From: Zhengella sedimenti
Lineage (GTDB): Bacteria > Pseudomonadota > Alphaproteobacteria > Rhizobiales > Rhizobiaceae
Reading direction: 5' to 3'
DNA length: 64,000 nucleotides
Assembly: GCF_046506625.1 (NCBI RefSeq)
Contig: NZ_JBKFFP010000004.1
Coordinates: forward strand, 124,001-188,000
Below, piece by piece: positions 9,914-18,218 of the stretch. A model generated the notes under the pieces. The model worked only from the letters and a program-made list of their open reading frames with translations, was not told where the DNA came from and made no database searches. The stretch's first letter is position 1; each line of letters opens with the position of its first letter. The position numbers were made by a program, and so were the translations under genes.

Positions 9914-10242
9914 GCAAGGCTGCCGGAGACGGAGCGTTTCCGGCGCCCGTCGAGGAGAGACGCAGGACGCTCTCCATCGCCCGCATCGGGCGCCTTGCGA
10001 CGTGCGCGCAGCCGATGGCTTTTGCGCGCTATCCGCTTATGGTTTGATCTGCGTCAGGTCGCCGCCTGACAGGCCGTGTCATAAGGTGCAGCGGGAATTT
10101 CGGTTTTCGCCAGGCAGGCTTTGCCGAATTCTTTTTCCCCGGACGTGCACTGCGCGGGTGGAAATGCTATGCGGGACCGGCGGTTTTCGTCTAGTTTCCG
10201 GCGGTCATTTCCCTGCGGATCTGACGGCAGACCAAGAGAAGG
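9914..10242. promoter_or_regulatory. Intergenic region with nested hairpins and an FNR/FixK-like box upstream of fpr
   Basis: 329 bp without a gene. Nested inverted repeats lie at 9942-9994: GGCGCCC/GGGCGCC outside and GGAGAG/CTCTCC inside, with a competing GCCCG-CAT-CGGGC at 9979-9991. There is no T-run, so terminator activity is doubtful. TTGATCTGCGTCAG at 10044-10057 is close to the FNR/FixK type TTGAT-N4-(A/G)TCAA. It overlaps another hairpin, GTCAGG-N6-CCTGAC at 10053-10070. The fpr promoter must lie in this region. Confidence 0.5.
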
Positions 10243-10251
10243 ATGGACAGG

Positions 10252-11076
10252 ATGGCAGGCGTGGAAGCGGCGCAGACGATGGAGAAGACGGGCGAATTTC
10301 CGATCCCGGCCAATTGCCACGCCGAGACCGTGACGATGGTGCAGCATTATACGGACCGGCTCTTCCGTTTCCGGATCACGCGCCCGAAAACCTTCCGTTT
10401 CCGATCCGGCGAATTTGTCATGATTGGCCTGCCGAATGCTGCGCGCCCGGTCTTCCGCGCCTATTCCGTCGCCTGCCCGGCCTGGGACGAGGAACTCGAG
10501 TTCTTTTCCATCAAGGTGCCCGGCGGCCCGCTCACCGAACATCTCCAGAAGATCCAGCCCGGCGACACCGTTCTGATGAAGCCGAAGGCGACAGGCACAC
10601 TTGTGGTTGACGCACTTCTGCCGGGCAAGCGCCTGTTCATGCTCTCGACCGGCACCGGCATCGCGCCTTTTGCCTCGCTGATCCGCGAACCGGAGGTCTA
10701 CGAGAAGTTCGAGCAGGTGATCCTCACCCACACCTGCCGCCTCAAGGCCGAACTGCAATATGGCTACGACCTCGTGTCGCAGGCGAAGGAAGACATCCTT
10801 GTCGGCGAGGAGGCCAGCGCCAAGCTCGTTCACTTCCCGACCACGACACGTGAGGAAAGCTCGCAGATGGGCCGCATCACCACGCTGATCGAGAGCGGCG
10901 AACTGTTCGAGAAGCTCGGCCAGCCGCCTTTGGACCCGGCAACGGACCGTGTGATGATCTGTGGCTCGATGGGACTGAACAAGGACCTGAAGGCCATCCT
11001 GGAAGCGCGCGGCTTCGTCGAGGGCGCCAATTCCAAGCCGGGCGACTATGTCGTCGAACGGGCTTTCGTCGATTGA
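10252..11076 (+). CDS. fpr: Ferredoxin/flavodoxin-NADP(+) reductase
   Basis: FAD enzyme moving electrons between NADPH and ferredoxin or flavodoxin, 274 residues. FAD-binding motif RAYSVACPAW (RxYS) is near residue 65-75, the NADP-binding segment LFMLSTGTGIAPFASLI near 130-145, and VMICGSMGLNKDLKAIL toward the C-terminus. The C-terminal extension ending VERAFVD is typical of the bacterial subclass-II enzymes. The ATG at 10252 has GAAGGA 8 nt upstream; an ATG at 10243 is also in frame. It stands alone, facing the nicotinate-type operon tail to tail, and could supply reduced ferredoxin to the reductase at 12583-14058, though it is usually a housekeeping/oxidative-stress gene. Confidence 0.92.
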   Translation: MAGVEAAQTMEKTGEFPIPANCHAETVTMVQHYTDRLFRFRITRPKTFRFRSGEFVMIGLPNAARPVFRAYSVACPAWDEELEFFSIKVPGGPLTEHLQKIQPGDTVLMKPKATGTLVVDALLPGKRLFMLSTGTGIAPFASLIREPEVYEKFEQVILTHTCRLKAELQYGYDLVSQAKEDILVGEEASAKLVHFPTTTREESSQMGRITTLIESGELFEKLGQPPLDPATDRVMICGSMGLNKDLKAILEARGFVEGANSKPGDYVVERAFVD

Positions 11077-11100
11077 GCAAGGCACCGCATGGTGTGAACG

Positions 11101-11127
11101 AAAAGGCGGGTTCATCCCGCCTTTTTC
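11101..11127 (+). terminator. Rho-independent terminator after fpr
   Basis: AAAGGCGGG, loop TTCAT, CCCGCCTTTTT: a 9-bp stem that runs directly into a T-rich tail. It lies 24 bp after the fpr stop. On the minus strand the A-rich flank gives a T-rich end as well, so it may also end the convergent operon. Confidence 0.9.
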
Positions 11128-11145
11128 ATTTTCCGCTACAGGCGG

Positions 11146-11727
11146 TCAGCGCAATCCGTCCTCGCCCTTGACATCCGACGCCTCCAGCCCGCCCATGCGC
11201 GAATGGATGCGCGGTCCCTTGGCCATCGCCAGAACGAAGGCGATTTCGCCCGCGCGCGGGGCGTCGGATACGCGAATCTCCATGGCATCGAAGTGGCTGC
11301 GCACATAGGCGGCGTTGATATGGCCGAGCGGCACGTCCAGCGATGCGCCCATGCCGGCGAGCTTCATCGCCGAAGGCACGATGGCCTTCGCCTCGCCAAG
11401 GCGCTCGCGCATCGCGTAGCCGCCTGGCACATGCCACAGCGCGCCGTGCTCGATTTCCCCCGCTTCGCCAACGATGGCGCCCTTGCCGTAGCCGTCGATG
11501 CCCTCCAGCCCGCCGAGTTCGACGATCAGGCGTTCGGTCAGGTCGCGGCCGAGCGGCTTCAGGTCCTCCATGGCCGGTTGCAGGTCCGGCTCGTAGCGGC
11601 CGGCAAACGGGTTCGCGACGATGGCGATGGCAGCGGCGCGAAGGCGCGGGGCACGTCCGGCCGGTCCGTTGTCATGCAGGATTTCCTCCGAATGGACGAC
11701 GATCTTGCGCACGATGAATTCAGGCAT
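11146..11727 (-). CDS. Amino acid synthesis family protein (DUF1185)
   Basis: 193-residue protein of the DUF1185 family; no enzyme activity is firmly established for it as far as I know. Recognisable features are a central segment rich in small residues (APRLRAAAIAIVANPFAGRYEPDL) and GKGAIVGEAGEIEHGALWHVPGG. The start at 11727 follows GGAG with 7-nt spacing; an upstream start at 11751 would add a short tail. It is the last gene of the overlapping minus-strand operon with molybdenum hydroxylase and 6-hydroxynicotinate-reductase-like genes, its start overlapping the end of the preceding gene by 8 bp. Context points to a role in heterocycle breakdown; the product name is misleading. Confidence 0.8.
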   Translation of the reverse strand: MPEFIVRKIVVHSEEILHDNGPAGRAPRLRAAAIAIVANPFAGRYEPDLQPAMEDLKPLGRDLTERLIVELGGLEGIDGYGKGAIVGEAGEIEHGALWHVPGGYAMRERLGEAKAIVPSAMKLAGMGASLDVPLGHINAAYVRSHFDAMEIRVSDAPRAGEIAFVLAMAKGPRIHSRMGGLEASDVKGEDGLR

Positions 11728-12586
11728 CTTGGGTCTCCATGCGTTGGCCACCCGGCAGGTGGCCAGGACAATTTCCGGCGGTCATGACCGCGCCGTTCAG
11801 CGAAAGGAGCGCCCCGCCGATCACGCCGCGCGCGGCCAGATCATCGGCGCAGGCCCGGCCGCGATCAAGCGCCGTGCGCACATCCGCAGCGTCGAGGGTG
11901 CCGACAGCGGTCGTCACCGGAAGCCCGCCAAGATCGGAATCGGGGGCAAGGGTGCAGGCCGCCTCCCGCGTGATGGCGGGATGGCCGGGCAGGTCCACCG
12001 CATTGGCGATGACCGTTGCCGCCGCATCGGCATCGGCGGCCGTGCGGGCAAAGACGGTGACGCTGTCGGCAATGCCCAGCGAATGGCTCCGCCCGCGCCA
12101 GCCCGAGGTCGCGATGCCGCGCCAGGGATTGTCATGGGACAGGATCAGGCGCCCGCCCGGAACGCCGGCGATGGCCGCCGTCATGCTGTCACCGGGAGAC
12201 AGCCGGAAAGCGATGTCGCCGCCATTGTTCACGCTCGCCTTGCCCAGACCTCCAGCCTGCTCCATTGCCGCCAGAATCTCGTCCGCGACAGCACCGGCCA
12301 CCGCGGCCATGGGTGTGATGAAACCGGGCAGATGCGGGCGCACGGCTGTCTCCATCGCCTTTGCGACCGGGCCGGCGCAGCGTCCGGTCGCGGTCGCCAC
12401 ACTGCGCAGCAGCGGCAATTCGTCGACCAGTTCCTGCAACAACCCGTGGAAGCGCCTCGCGGCGAAGCGAAATGCCTCTTCCGCGCCCGGACCGCCGGCA
12501 TCGAGCACGAGATCGATGGGCCCGTGGTGGAAATGCATCCGTCGGCCGTCGGGCAGGCGGCGGAACTGCGGAGGTGCGAAGGTCAT
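11720..12586 (-). CDS. UPF0280 family protein (ApbE-like fold)
   Basis: 288-residue protein of the UPF0280 family, related in fold to the flavin transferase ApbE. Visible ApbE-like features are TPMAAVAGAVADE (about 91-103) and VNNGGDI (119-125), which corresponds to the NxGGD flavin/metal-binding motif. The gene overlaps the reductase gene upstream by ATGA and the DUF1185 gene downstream by 8 bp, so it is translationally coupled to both. It may handle a flavin for the neighbouring reductase or act on a heterocyclic intermediate; both are inference. Confidence 0.82.
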   Translation of the reverse strand: MTFAPPQFRRLPDGRRMHFHHGPIDLVLDAGGPGAEEAFRFAARRFHGLLQELVDELPLLRSVATATGRCAGPVAKAMETAVRPHLPGFITPMAAVAGAVADEILAAMEQAGGLGKASVNNGGDIAFRLSPGDSMTAAIAGVPGGRLILSHDNPWRGIATSGWRGRSHSLGIADSVTVFARTAADADAAATVIANAVDLPGHPAITREAACTLAPDSDLGGLPVTTAVGTLDAADVRTALDRGRACADDLAARGVIGGALLSLNGAVMTAGNCPGHLPGGQRMETQDA

Positions 12587-14058
12587 GGTCCTGGGCCGCG
12601 ACGGACATGGGCCAGACCGCGAAACGCCGAGCCGTATTCGCCGCCGGCGCGCAGGATGTCGGCGAAGTCGCGCACCGCCTCGTCATGGCCGCCGAGCGCC
12701 CGGAATTCATCGCGCGTCATCGTGAACTCCAGCGGCGCGACGAGCGCGGGCGTCGGCACGGAGCCGAAGGAACGGGCCGGCAGGTCCAGCACATCGGCCA
12801 TCACCGTGATGCCGCCGCCGGGCCAGAGGCAGGTGGCCGCGCCGCCAAAGGTCACCCGCGTGCGCCCTTCATGGACAGAGCGCGTCAGGCGCACGGGATT
12901 GCGGGTCACGCCGGAACGCAATGAACCGCCGGCCCCGCCCATGAACAGCACCGAGCACAGCGCCGGTTCGCAATTCTCCTCGATCAGCCGCACCGAGGGT
13001 TTCAGCGTCTCCGGCATGGGGTGGCGAACCGGCTTGAGGTCTTCGTCCAGCACGTAATAGGCGGACTGCTCGCCGGTCGTCGAAACCATGAGCAATGTCA
13101 GGCCCGGACGCGCGCCCTTATCCCGTTTCCATTCGCCCAGAATGATCAGCGGATCCTCGATGTCCGTGCCGCCCCAGCCAAGGCCGGGTTCTGCAACGCG
13201 GAAATAACGCCCGGGCGTGGACTTGCGGCCCTTGATGCGGATGCCTGTATCCGGCCACCCGATCACCTTGCCGGCCTGGTGTTCGGAAACGACGCCGGTG
13301 ATGTGGTCGTCGACCACGACGACCTCGTCGACCAGCCCCTGCCATTGCGAGGCGAACATGCCGATGGTGGCGGATCCGCAGCCCACGCGCATGCGTGTCT
13401 CCGGCTTGCCGTCGACGACCGGCGCGGCCCCGGCCTGGACGACCACCGTGGAACCGCCGTCGATGGTGAGTTCCGCCGCTTCGCCATTGGCGAGCGCCAG
13501 CAGCGTCTCGCATGTCACGCGGCCTTCGGACTTGGAGCCGCCCGTGAGGTGATGGACGCCACCGAGCGAGAGCATCTGCGAGCCGTACTCCGATGTCATG
13601 ACATGGCCGATGGCCTCGCCGCCGGCGCGCACGGTCACGGCTTCGGGACCGACATGTCGGTCCGTGTCGATTTTCACTTTCAGCCCGCAATAGGAGAAGA
13701 TGGCTTCAGTGACCACGGTGACCACGTCCGCGCCCTCGATCTCGCGCGAGACGATGAACGGCGCCGGCTTGAAATCCGGATAGGTCGTGCCCGCGCCGAT
13801 GGCGGTCAGGAAACCGGCGTCGTCGGAAAACAGTTCCCCGTTCCAGTCCTGTCCCTGGAACGGGATGACCTCGTCGCCAGCGGCAAGGCGGCGGTCCAGG
13901 ATCGTCACCGGGTCGACGCGGACGATGCGCCCGGCCTCGTTGGCATAGCGGTCGCAGGCGCCCGCGCGACCCTCGGCGATGTAGCACATGACAGGGCAGG
14001 CATCGCAGCGGATCTTGTCGCCCTGGGCGGTGCTGACGGTCGGGCGCTCCGCGGTCAT
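12583..14058 (-). CDS. 6-hydroxynicotinate reductase-like iron-sulfur protein
   Basis: 491-residue protein matching what is usually annotated as 6-hydroxynicotinate reductase, the enzyme that reduces 6-hydroxynicotinate to 1,4,5,6-tetrahydro-6-oxonicotinate with reduced ferredoxin. The N-terminus has four closely spaced cysteines (18, 21, 25, 35; CDACPVMC and GACDRY) that would hold an Fe-S cluster. The middle contains a hydrophobic glycine-rich region (GGVHHLTGGSKSEGRVTCE). Overlaps of 4 bp with the molybdenum hydroxylase upstream and UPF0280 downstream show a tightly coupled operon. The family call comes from memory of homologous annotations and from context, so the substrate is likely but not proven. 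Confidence 0.75.
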   Translation of the reverse strand: MTAERPTVSTAQGDKIRCDACPVMCYIAEGRAGACDRYANEAGRIVRVDPVTILDRRLAAGDEVIPFQGQDWNGELFSDDAGFLTAIGAGTTYPDFKPAPFIVSREIEGADVVTVVTEAIFSYCGLKVKIDTDRHVGPEAVTVRAGGEAIGHVMTSEYGSQMLSLGGVHHLTGGSKSEGRVTCETLLALANGEAAELTIDGGSTVVVQAGAAPVVDGKPETRMRVGCGSATIGMFASQWQGLVDEVVVVDDHITGVVSEHQAGKVIGWPDTGIRIKGRKSTPGRYFRVAEPGLGWGGTDIEDPLIILGEWKRDKGARPGLTLLMVSTTGEQSAYYVLDEDLKPVRHPMPETLKPSVRLIEENCEPALCSVLFMGGAGGSLRSGVTRNPVRLTRSVHEGRTRVTFGGAATCLWPGGGITVMADVLDLPARSFGSVPTPALVAPLEFTMTRDEFRALGGHDEAVRDFADILRAGGEYGSAFRGLAHVRRGPGP

Positions 14059-16796
14059 GCCTGCGCCTCCTTGGCCCTGAGCGCCGCGCGCAGCCGGTGC
14101 GGCAGGGCCGGAACCTTCGTCAGGCGGATGCCGGTGGCATGGGCGATGGCGTTGAGAATGGCCGGCGCGGTGGGGATCAGCACGTGTTCGCCCAGGCCCT
14201 TGGCGCCCATCGGTCCTTCCGGGTCCGCCTTCTCGATCAGGATGGAGCGGATCTCCGGCATGTCGCCTGATGTCGGGATCAGGTAGTCGTGCAGGTTCTC
14301 GGTGCGCCCGGGGATGTATTCCTCCATCAGCGCCATGCCGAGGCCCTGGGCGATGCCGCCCTCGATCTGGCCTTCCGCCAGTTGCGGATTGATGACGCGG
14401 CCGAGATCATGCGCCGCAACGATCCGCACGACGCGCACGGAGCCGAGCGCAAGGTCAACGTCCACTTCCGCCAGTTGCGCGCCATAGCCGTAAACCGCAT
14501 AGGGCTTGCCCTGGCCATTTTCGTCGAGCGGTTCGGTCGGCGGGTCGTAGGTCTCTTCCGCGGCCAGGACATAGCCATGCGCATCGGCGGGCAGGGCGCC
14601 GAGGTCGACACGGCGAACGGCCGGCCCCTCGTTGAGCACAAGCGAGCGTCCGTCAATGGCGATTTCGGCGGCGGGTCCCATATTGCCCTGGCGAAGGATC
14701 GCCTCGCGCAAGGCCTTGCCGGCCAGGAGCGCCGCCTTGCCCGAGACGACCGTCTGGCGCGAGGCCGAGGTCTTGCCGCAATCCGGCGTCAGCGCGGTAT
14801 CCGGGCCGATCCGCTCCACCATGGAAAGCGGCACGCCCAGCGCGTCGGCGAAGATCTGGCTGATGACCGTGTTGGCGCCCTGGCCGATATCGGTCGCGCC
14901 CTGGTGCAGCACGAGGCGCCCGTCAGGCGTGATGCCGGCGCGCATGGTGGAGGGATTCGGCAGCGCGGTATTGCCACAGCCATACCAGCAGGACGCCACG
15001 CCGACCCCTCGCTTGCGCCCCGTATTCTCGGCATTGAACGCGGCCGCTTCGTCCAGCGCCCGGTGCCAGTCGCCTTGCAGGGCATCCAGGCATTCGGCGA
15101 TGCCCGCCCCGTCCATGACCTGGCCGCAGACGGACCGTTCGCCATCGGTGAGCGCATTGAGCCGGCGGAAGGCGAGCCTGTCCATGCCAAGGCTGTTCGC
15201 CAGGTCGTCATAGAGGCTTTCCTGCACGATCGCCGCCTGCGGAACGCCGAAACCGCGAAAGGCGCCCGAGATCGGCCCGTTGGTATGAACGGCCCTGGCC
15301 TCGGCATGATAATGGGGCGTTCGGTAGGGGCCGGATGCGTGAACCGGCACGCGCGTGGCGACCGTCGGTCCCCAGCTTGCATAGGCGCCGGTGTTGAAAT
15401 CGCCGTCGAAGATCATGCCGGTGATGCGGCCTTCGGCATCGGCCCCGATGCTGGCCGTCATCAGCGCGGGATGGCGTTTCGTCGTGGCCATCATGGATTC
15501 GCTGCGCGTGAAGACCATGCGCGCCGGCCGGCCTGTCTTCAGCGCCACCAGTCCGATCAGGGGTTGCAGCGAAACGTCGAGCTTGGAGCCGAAGCCGCCG
15601 CCCGCGCTCACGGGAAGAATGCGGACCCGTTCCTTCGGCAGGCCGAGCACCAGGGCGGTTTCTTCCTGGTCCATGACCGGGGCCTGGGTACAGGCCTGGA
15701 TTTCCAGCACGTCGCCGTTCATGCGGGCGAAGCCTGCCTCCGGCTCGATATAGGCATGTTCCACGTAACTGGTTTCAATCGAGATTGCAGCCCGGTGGAC
15801 GGAAGCGGCGAGGGCACCACGGGCATCGCCGCATTTCACCTTGCCGGTTATCAGGACATTGCCCGGCCGCGTCTCGTGCAGGCAGTCAGCGCCGTCGCGC
15901 CTTGCCTCCTGCGGCTCGAGGATCGGGGGAAGCGGCTCCCATGCAACGGGAAAACCGGCCAGGTCGATCGCGCGGATCGCCTCCGCCTCACCGGCGACCA
16001 GCGCGACGGCTTCACCGCGAAAGCGGGTTTCATGCTCGGCCAGCACAGGCTGGTCGGCGAAGGGCGGGATCACGCCGAAACGGTTGCGTCCGGGAATGTC
16101 GGCGGCGGTGAAGACGGCGGCGATGCCGGGCCTGTTCGCCAGCCAGGCCTCGATGTCGCCGAGGCGGAACCGGGTCCGGTGATGCGGCGCGCGGATGGCG
16201 CGCACGACAAGCGCGTCGTCCGGCCAGGCGTCGGCGCCGAACACGTCCGTCCCCGCAACCTTCCGCCATCCGTCCAGGCGGGGCAAAGGCGTGCCCACGG
16301 CCTTGCCTGCAGCGGGATTGAGCGCGCCGTCGCCGGCCTCGCGCCAGGCGTCGCAGATCGCATCGACGATCTTGGTGTAACCGGTGCAGCGGCACAGGAC
16401 GCCGCCGATGGCATCCTCGGCCTCTTGCCTGGTCGGCCGTGGCGTCGCGTCGAGCAGCGCCCTTGCCGCCATCAGCATGCCGGGGGTGCAGATGCCGCAT
16501 TGTGCCGCGCCATGGCGCAGGAAGGATGCCTGAAGCCGGTCCGGCGCGCCATCGGGGGATAGTCCTTCCACGGTCAGCACGGACCGGCCGGCAACCTGCG
16601 CGGCGGGCGTCAGGCAGGCGCAGGCCGGAGCCCCGTCGATGAGAACGGTGCAGGCCCCGCAATCGCCGGCATCGCAGCCCGATTTCGTGCCGCGCAGCCC
16701 CAGTTCCTCGCGAAGCAGATGGCTGAGCCGGGCGCCGGGCGGTGTTTCGGCCTTGCAGGCCAGCCCGTTGAGGGTGAAGGCGATGGCGCTGCTCAT
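14055..16796 (-). CDS. Xanthine dehydrogenase family protein: fused 2Fe-2S and molybdopterin subunits (candidate nicotinate hydroxylase)
   Basis: 913-residue molybdenum hydroxylase chain. Residues 1-160 are a CoxS-type domain with the plant-ferredoxin cluster (C41, C46, C49, C61) and the second cluster (CGICTPGM and CRCTGY, about 98-135). Residues about 170-905 are the CoxL-type molybdopterin domain with GGGFGSK, GAFRGFGVPQ, GATDIGQGANTV and PMGAKGLGEH carrying the usual catalytic glutamate. The start at 16796 is set by the MSSAIAFTLNG opening and a 4-bp overlap with the FAD-subunit gene; the reading frame stays open further upstream but only as antisense to function. In XDH-type enzymes these domains are often separate genes. 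With the next gene's role, the likely reaction is nicotinate to 6-hydroxynicotinate. Confidence 0.85.
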   Translation of the reverse strand: MSSAIAFTLNGLACKAETPPGARLSHLLREELGLRGTKSGCDAGDCGACTVLIDGAPACACLTPAAQVAGRSVLTVEGLSPDGAPDRLQASFLRHGAAQCGICTPGMLMAARALLDATPRPTRQEAEDAIGGVLCRCTGYTKIVDAICDAWREAGDGALNPAAGKAVGTPLPRLDGWRKVAGTDVFGADAWPDDALVVRAIRAPHHRTRFRLGDIEAWLANRPGIAAVFTAADIPGRNRFGVIPPFADQPVLAEHETRFRGEAVALVAGEAEAIRAIDLAGFPVAWEPLPPILEPQEARRDGADCLHETRPGNVLITGKVKCGDARGALAASVHRAAISIETSYVEHAYIEPEAGFARMNGDVLEIQACTQAPVMDQEETALVLGLPKERVRILPVSAGGGFGSKLDVSLQPLIGLVALKTGRPARMVFTRSESMMATTKRHPALMTASIGADAEGRITGMIFDGDFNTGAYASWGPTVATRVPVHASGPYRTPHYHAEARAVHTNGPISGAFRGFGVPQAAIVQESLYDDLANSLGMDRLAFRRLNALTDGERSVCGQVMDGAGIAECLDALQGDWHRALDEAAAFNAENTGRKRGVGVASCWYGCGNTALPNPSTMRAGITPDGRLVLHQGATDIGQGANTVISQIFADALGVPLSMVERIGPDTALTPDCGKTSASRQTVVSGKAALLAGKALREAILRQGNMGPAAEIAIDGRSLVLNEGPAVRRVDLGALPADAHGYVLAAEETYDPPTEPLDENGQGKPYAVYGYGAQLAEVDVDLALGSVRVVRIVAAHDLGRVINPQLAEGQIEGGIAQGLGMALMEEYIPGRTENLHDYLIPTSGDMPEIRSILIEKADPEGPMGAKGLGEHVLIPTAPAILNAIAHATGIRLTKVPALPHRLRAALRAKEAQA

Positions 16797-17635
16797 GGAC
16801 GCGCCCCGTCGGCCAATTCCGCAATTGCCCGGCGCAGCAATTCGGTGGCCGCCTCCAGCCGGTAGGCGCGGTCGGCGCGGATGTCGTCGATCGGCGCAAG
16901 GGCCGGGAAGACCAGTTCGTTGGTCACCGTGGCCGGCGCATGAGCCGCGGGCAAGCCTTCCAGCATCGCCTCCAGGGCGGGCAACCGCGTGGCGACAGGC
17001 CCGCATGCGCCGACGGCCAGCGCCGCCCGCCGGATCGTTCCGCCATCGATTTCCAGCCGCGCCGCGACCATGGCGACCGAGATCAGCAGGTGCTTGCGTG
17101 CGCCGAGCTTGATGAAATGCCCGTTGCCTCCGGCGCCGTGACCGGGAACGAGGATGGCGGTGACCATCTCGCCGGGCCGCAATGCCGTTTGCCGGGGACC
17201 GGTGATGAAATCTGCCAGCGGCAGGCATCGCGTGCCGCTGGCGCAGGTAATCTCGACCTCGGCATCGAGGATGAGGAGCGGCGGCACGCCATCGGCGGCG
17301 GGCGAAGCATTGCACAGGTTTCCGCCAATGGTGGCTGCGGTCTGGATCTGCGCCGAGCCCACTTCCCGGGCAGCAAGTTTCAGCGCATCGAAGGCAGGGG
17401 GCAGGTCGGCTGCGGCAATCGCGCGCCAGCTTGCCGCCGCGCCGATGCGCCAGCCGTCCCCGGTGCGGCGGATGGTCTTGAGTTCGGCAATCGCCGTTAC
17501 GTCGACCACCGGCCAGGGCAGGGCCTGGTCTTGCGTGAGGGTGAAGAGATCGGTGCAGCCAGCGGCAATGCGGGCATCCTTTGCCGCAAGCCTGTCCAGC
17601 GCCTCGCCAAGCGTTTCGGGTCTCACATACGTCAC
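16793..17635 (-). CDS. Xanthine dehydrogenase family FAD-binding subunit
   Basis: 280-residue CoxM-type FAD subunit that takes electrons from the Fe-S clusters of the fused partner. FAD-binding motifs are present: AAGCTDLFT near residue 25 and AATIGGNLCNASPAADGVP near 100-118. The C-terminal CO_deh_flav_C domain (GHFIKLGARKHLLISVAMV) follows. First gene of the minus-strand operon, overlapping its partner by ATGA. It reads away from the MarR gene across an 86-bp or longer promoter region holding a palindromic operator. Confidence 0.88.
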   Translation of the reverse strand: MTYVRPETLGEALDRLAAKDARIAAGCTDLFTLTQDQALPWPVVDVTAIAELKTIRRTGDGWRIGAAASWRAIAAADLPPAFDALKLAAREVGSAQIQTAATIGGNLCNASPAADGVPPLLILDAEVEITCASGTRCLPLADFITGPRQTALRPGEMVTAILVPGHGAGGNGHFIKLGARKHLLISVAMVAARLEIDGGTIRRAALAVGACGPVATRLPALEAMLEGLPAAHAPATVTNELVFPALAPIDDIRADRAYRLEAATELLRRAIAELADGARP

Positions 17636-17671
17636 GGACCGTCAGCCTCTCCTCTCGCTGCGCCCCTTATT

Positions 17672-17685
17672 GTTTGTATGCAAAC
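17672..17685. promoter_or_regulatory. Palindromic operator candidate (site 1) between the hydroxylase operon and marR
   Basis: GTTTGTATGCAAAC: GTTTG and CAAAC form perfect arms around TATG. It lies just downstream of the candidate -10 of the hydroxylase operon and upstream of the MarR gene, where binding would repress both. A near copy (11 of 14 identical to the reverse complement) occurs at 25037-25050. Confidence 0.65.
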
Positions 17686-17687
17686 GG

Positions 17688-17716
17688 ATTTTGCGCTTGC
17701 ACCGGAGTGGTGTCAA
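17688..17716 (-). promoter_or_regulatory. Promoter of the hydroxylase operon
   Basis: On the minus strand, TTGACA (17716-17711), a 17-nt spacer and CAAAAT (17693-17688, 4 of 6 to consensus). The palindrome at 17672-17685 starts 2 nt after the -10, covering the likely transcription start. Confidence 0.6.
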
Positions 17717-17760
17717 CCGCAATGATCGGCCGTGGCCTGGCGATGGGAGAGGACCTGCCC

Positions 17761-18195
17761 GTGACTGATGGCGTCTACCGGCTGGACGAGCAGATCGGCT
17801 TCCTGCTGCGCAAGGCAAACCAGCGCCATCTCGCCATCTTTGCCGCCGGCATCGCCGATCTCACCCCGACCCAGTTCGCGGCCCTGGCCAAACTGCACGA
17901 ATGCGGACCGCTTTCGCAGATCGATCTCGGCCGCCAGACGGCGATGGATGCGGCGACGATAAAGGGCGTGATCGACCGGCTTCGTGAGCGGGGGCTCGTG
18001 ATGAGCAGGGCCGACGCCCGGGACCGCCGCCGACTCATCGTCAGCTTGACGGACGAGGGCAAGTCCGTTTTCCAGGATCGCGTGGTTCGTGCCGCCGCCA
18101 TATCCCGCGAGACGCTCGCGCCCCTCGACAAGGAAGAGCGCCAGGTCCTGCTCGATTTGCTCGTGCGGATCGCGGAGAGTTCGGGCATCCAGTGA
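17761..18195 (+). CDS. MarR family transcriptional regulator (NicR-like position)
   Basis: MarR-type repressor of about 144 residues from the GTG at 17761, chosen because GGGAGAGG lies 8 nt upstream. ATG codons at 17722 and 17743 are in frame and would add 7-13 residues. The winged helix has SQIDLGRQTAMDAATIKGVIDRL and wing MSRADARDRRRLIVSLT with the DxRDRR signature. It sits between the molybdenum hydroxylase operon (divergent) and nicotinamidase (23 bp downstream), the position of the MarR regulator NicR in characterised nicotinate clusters. It probably binds the palindromes at 17672 and 25037 and responds to a pathway intermediate; this is inference. Confidence 0.88.
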   Translation: MTDGVYRLDEQIGFLLRKANQRHLAIFAAGIADLTPTQFAALAKLHECGPLSQIDLGRQTAMDAATIKGVIDRLRERGLVMSRADARDRRRLIVSLTDEGKSVFQDRVVRAAAISRETLAPLDKEERQVLLDLLVRIAESSGIQ

Positions 18196-18218
18196 ACAAA
18201 GCGATACAAGGGACTGTC

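Noticed and set aside
14055..16796. Selenoprotein-type nicotinate dehydrogenase
   Set aside because: No in-frame TGA with a selenocysteine element is seen, and the hydroxylase is a standard molybdenum type.
16797..17315. Upstream extension of the molybdenum hydroxylase frame to a 1086-residue product
   Set aside because: The extra part overlaps the FAD-subunit gene in another frame, is Arg/Pro-rich with no homology, and the 4-bp overlap start at 16796 explains the gene.
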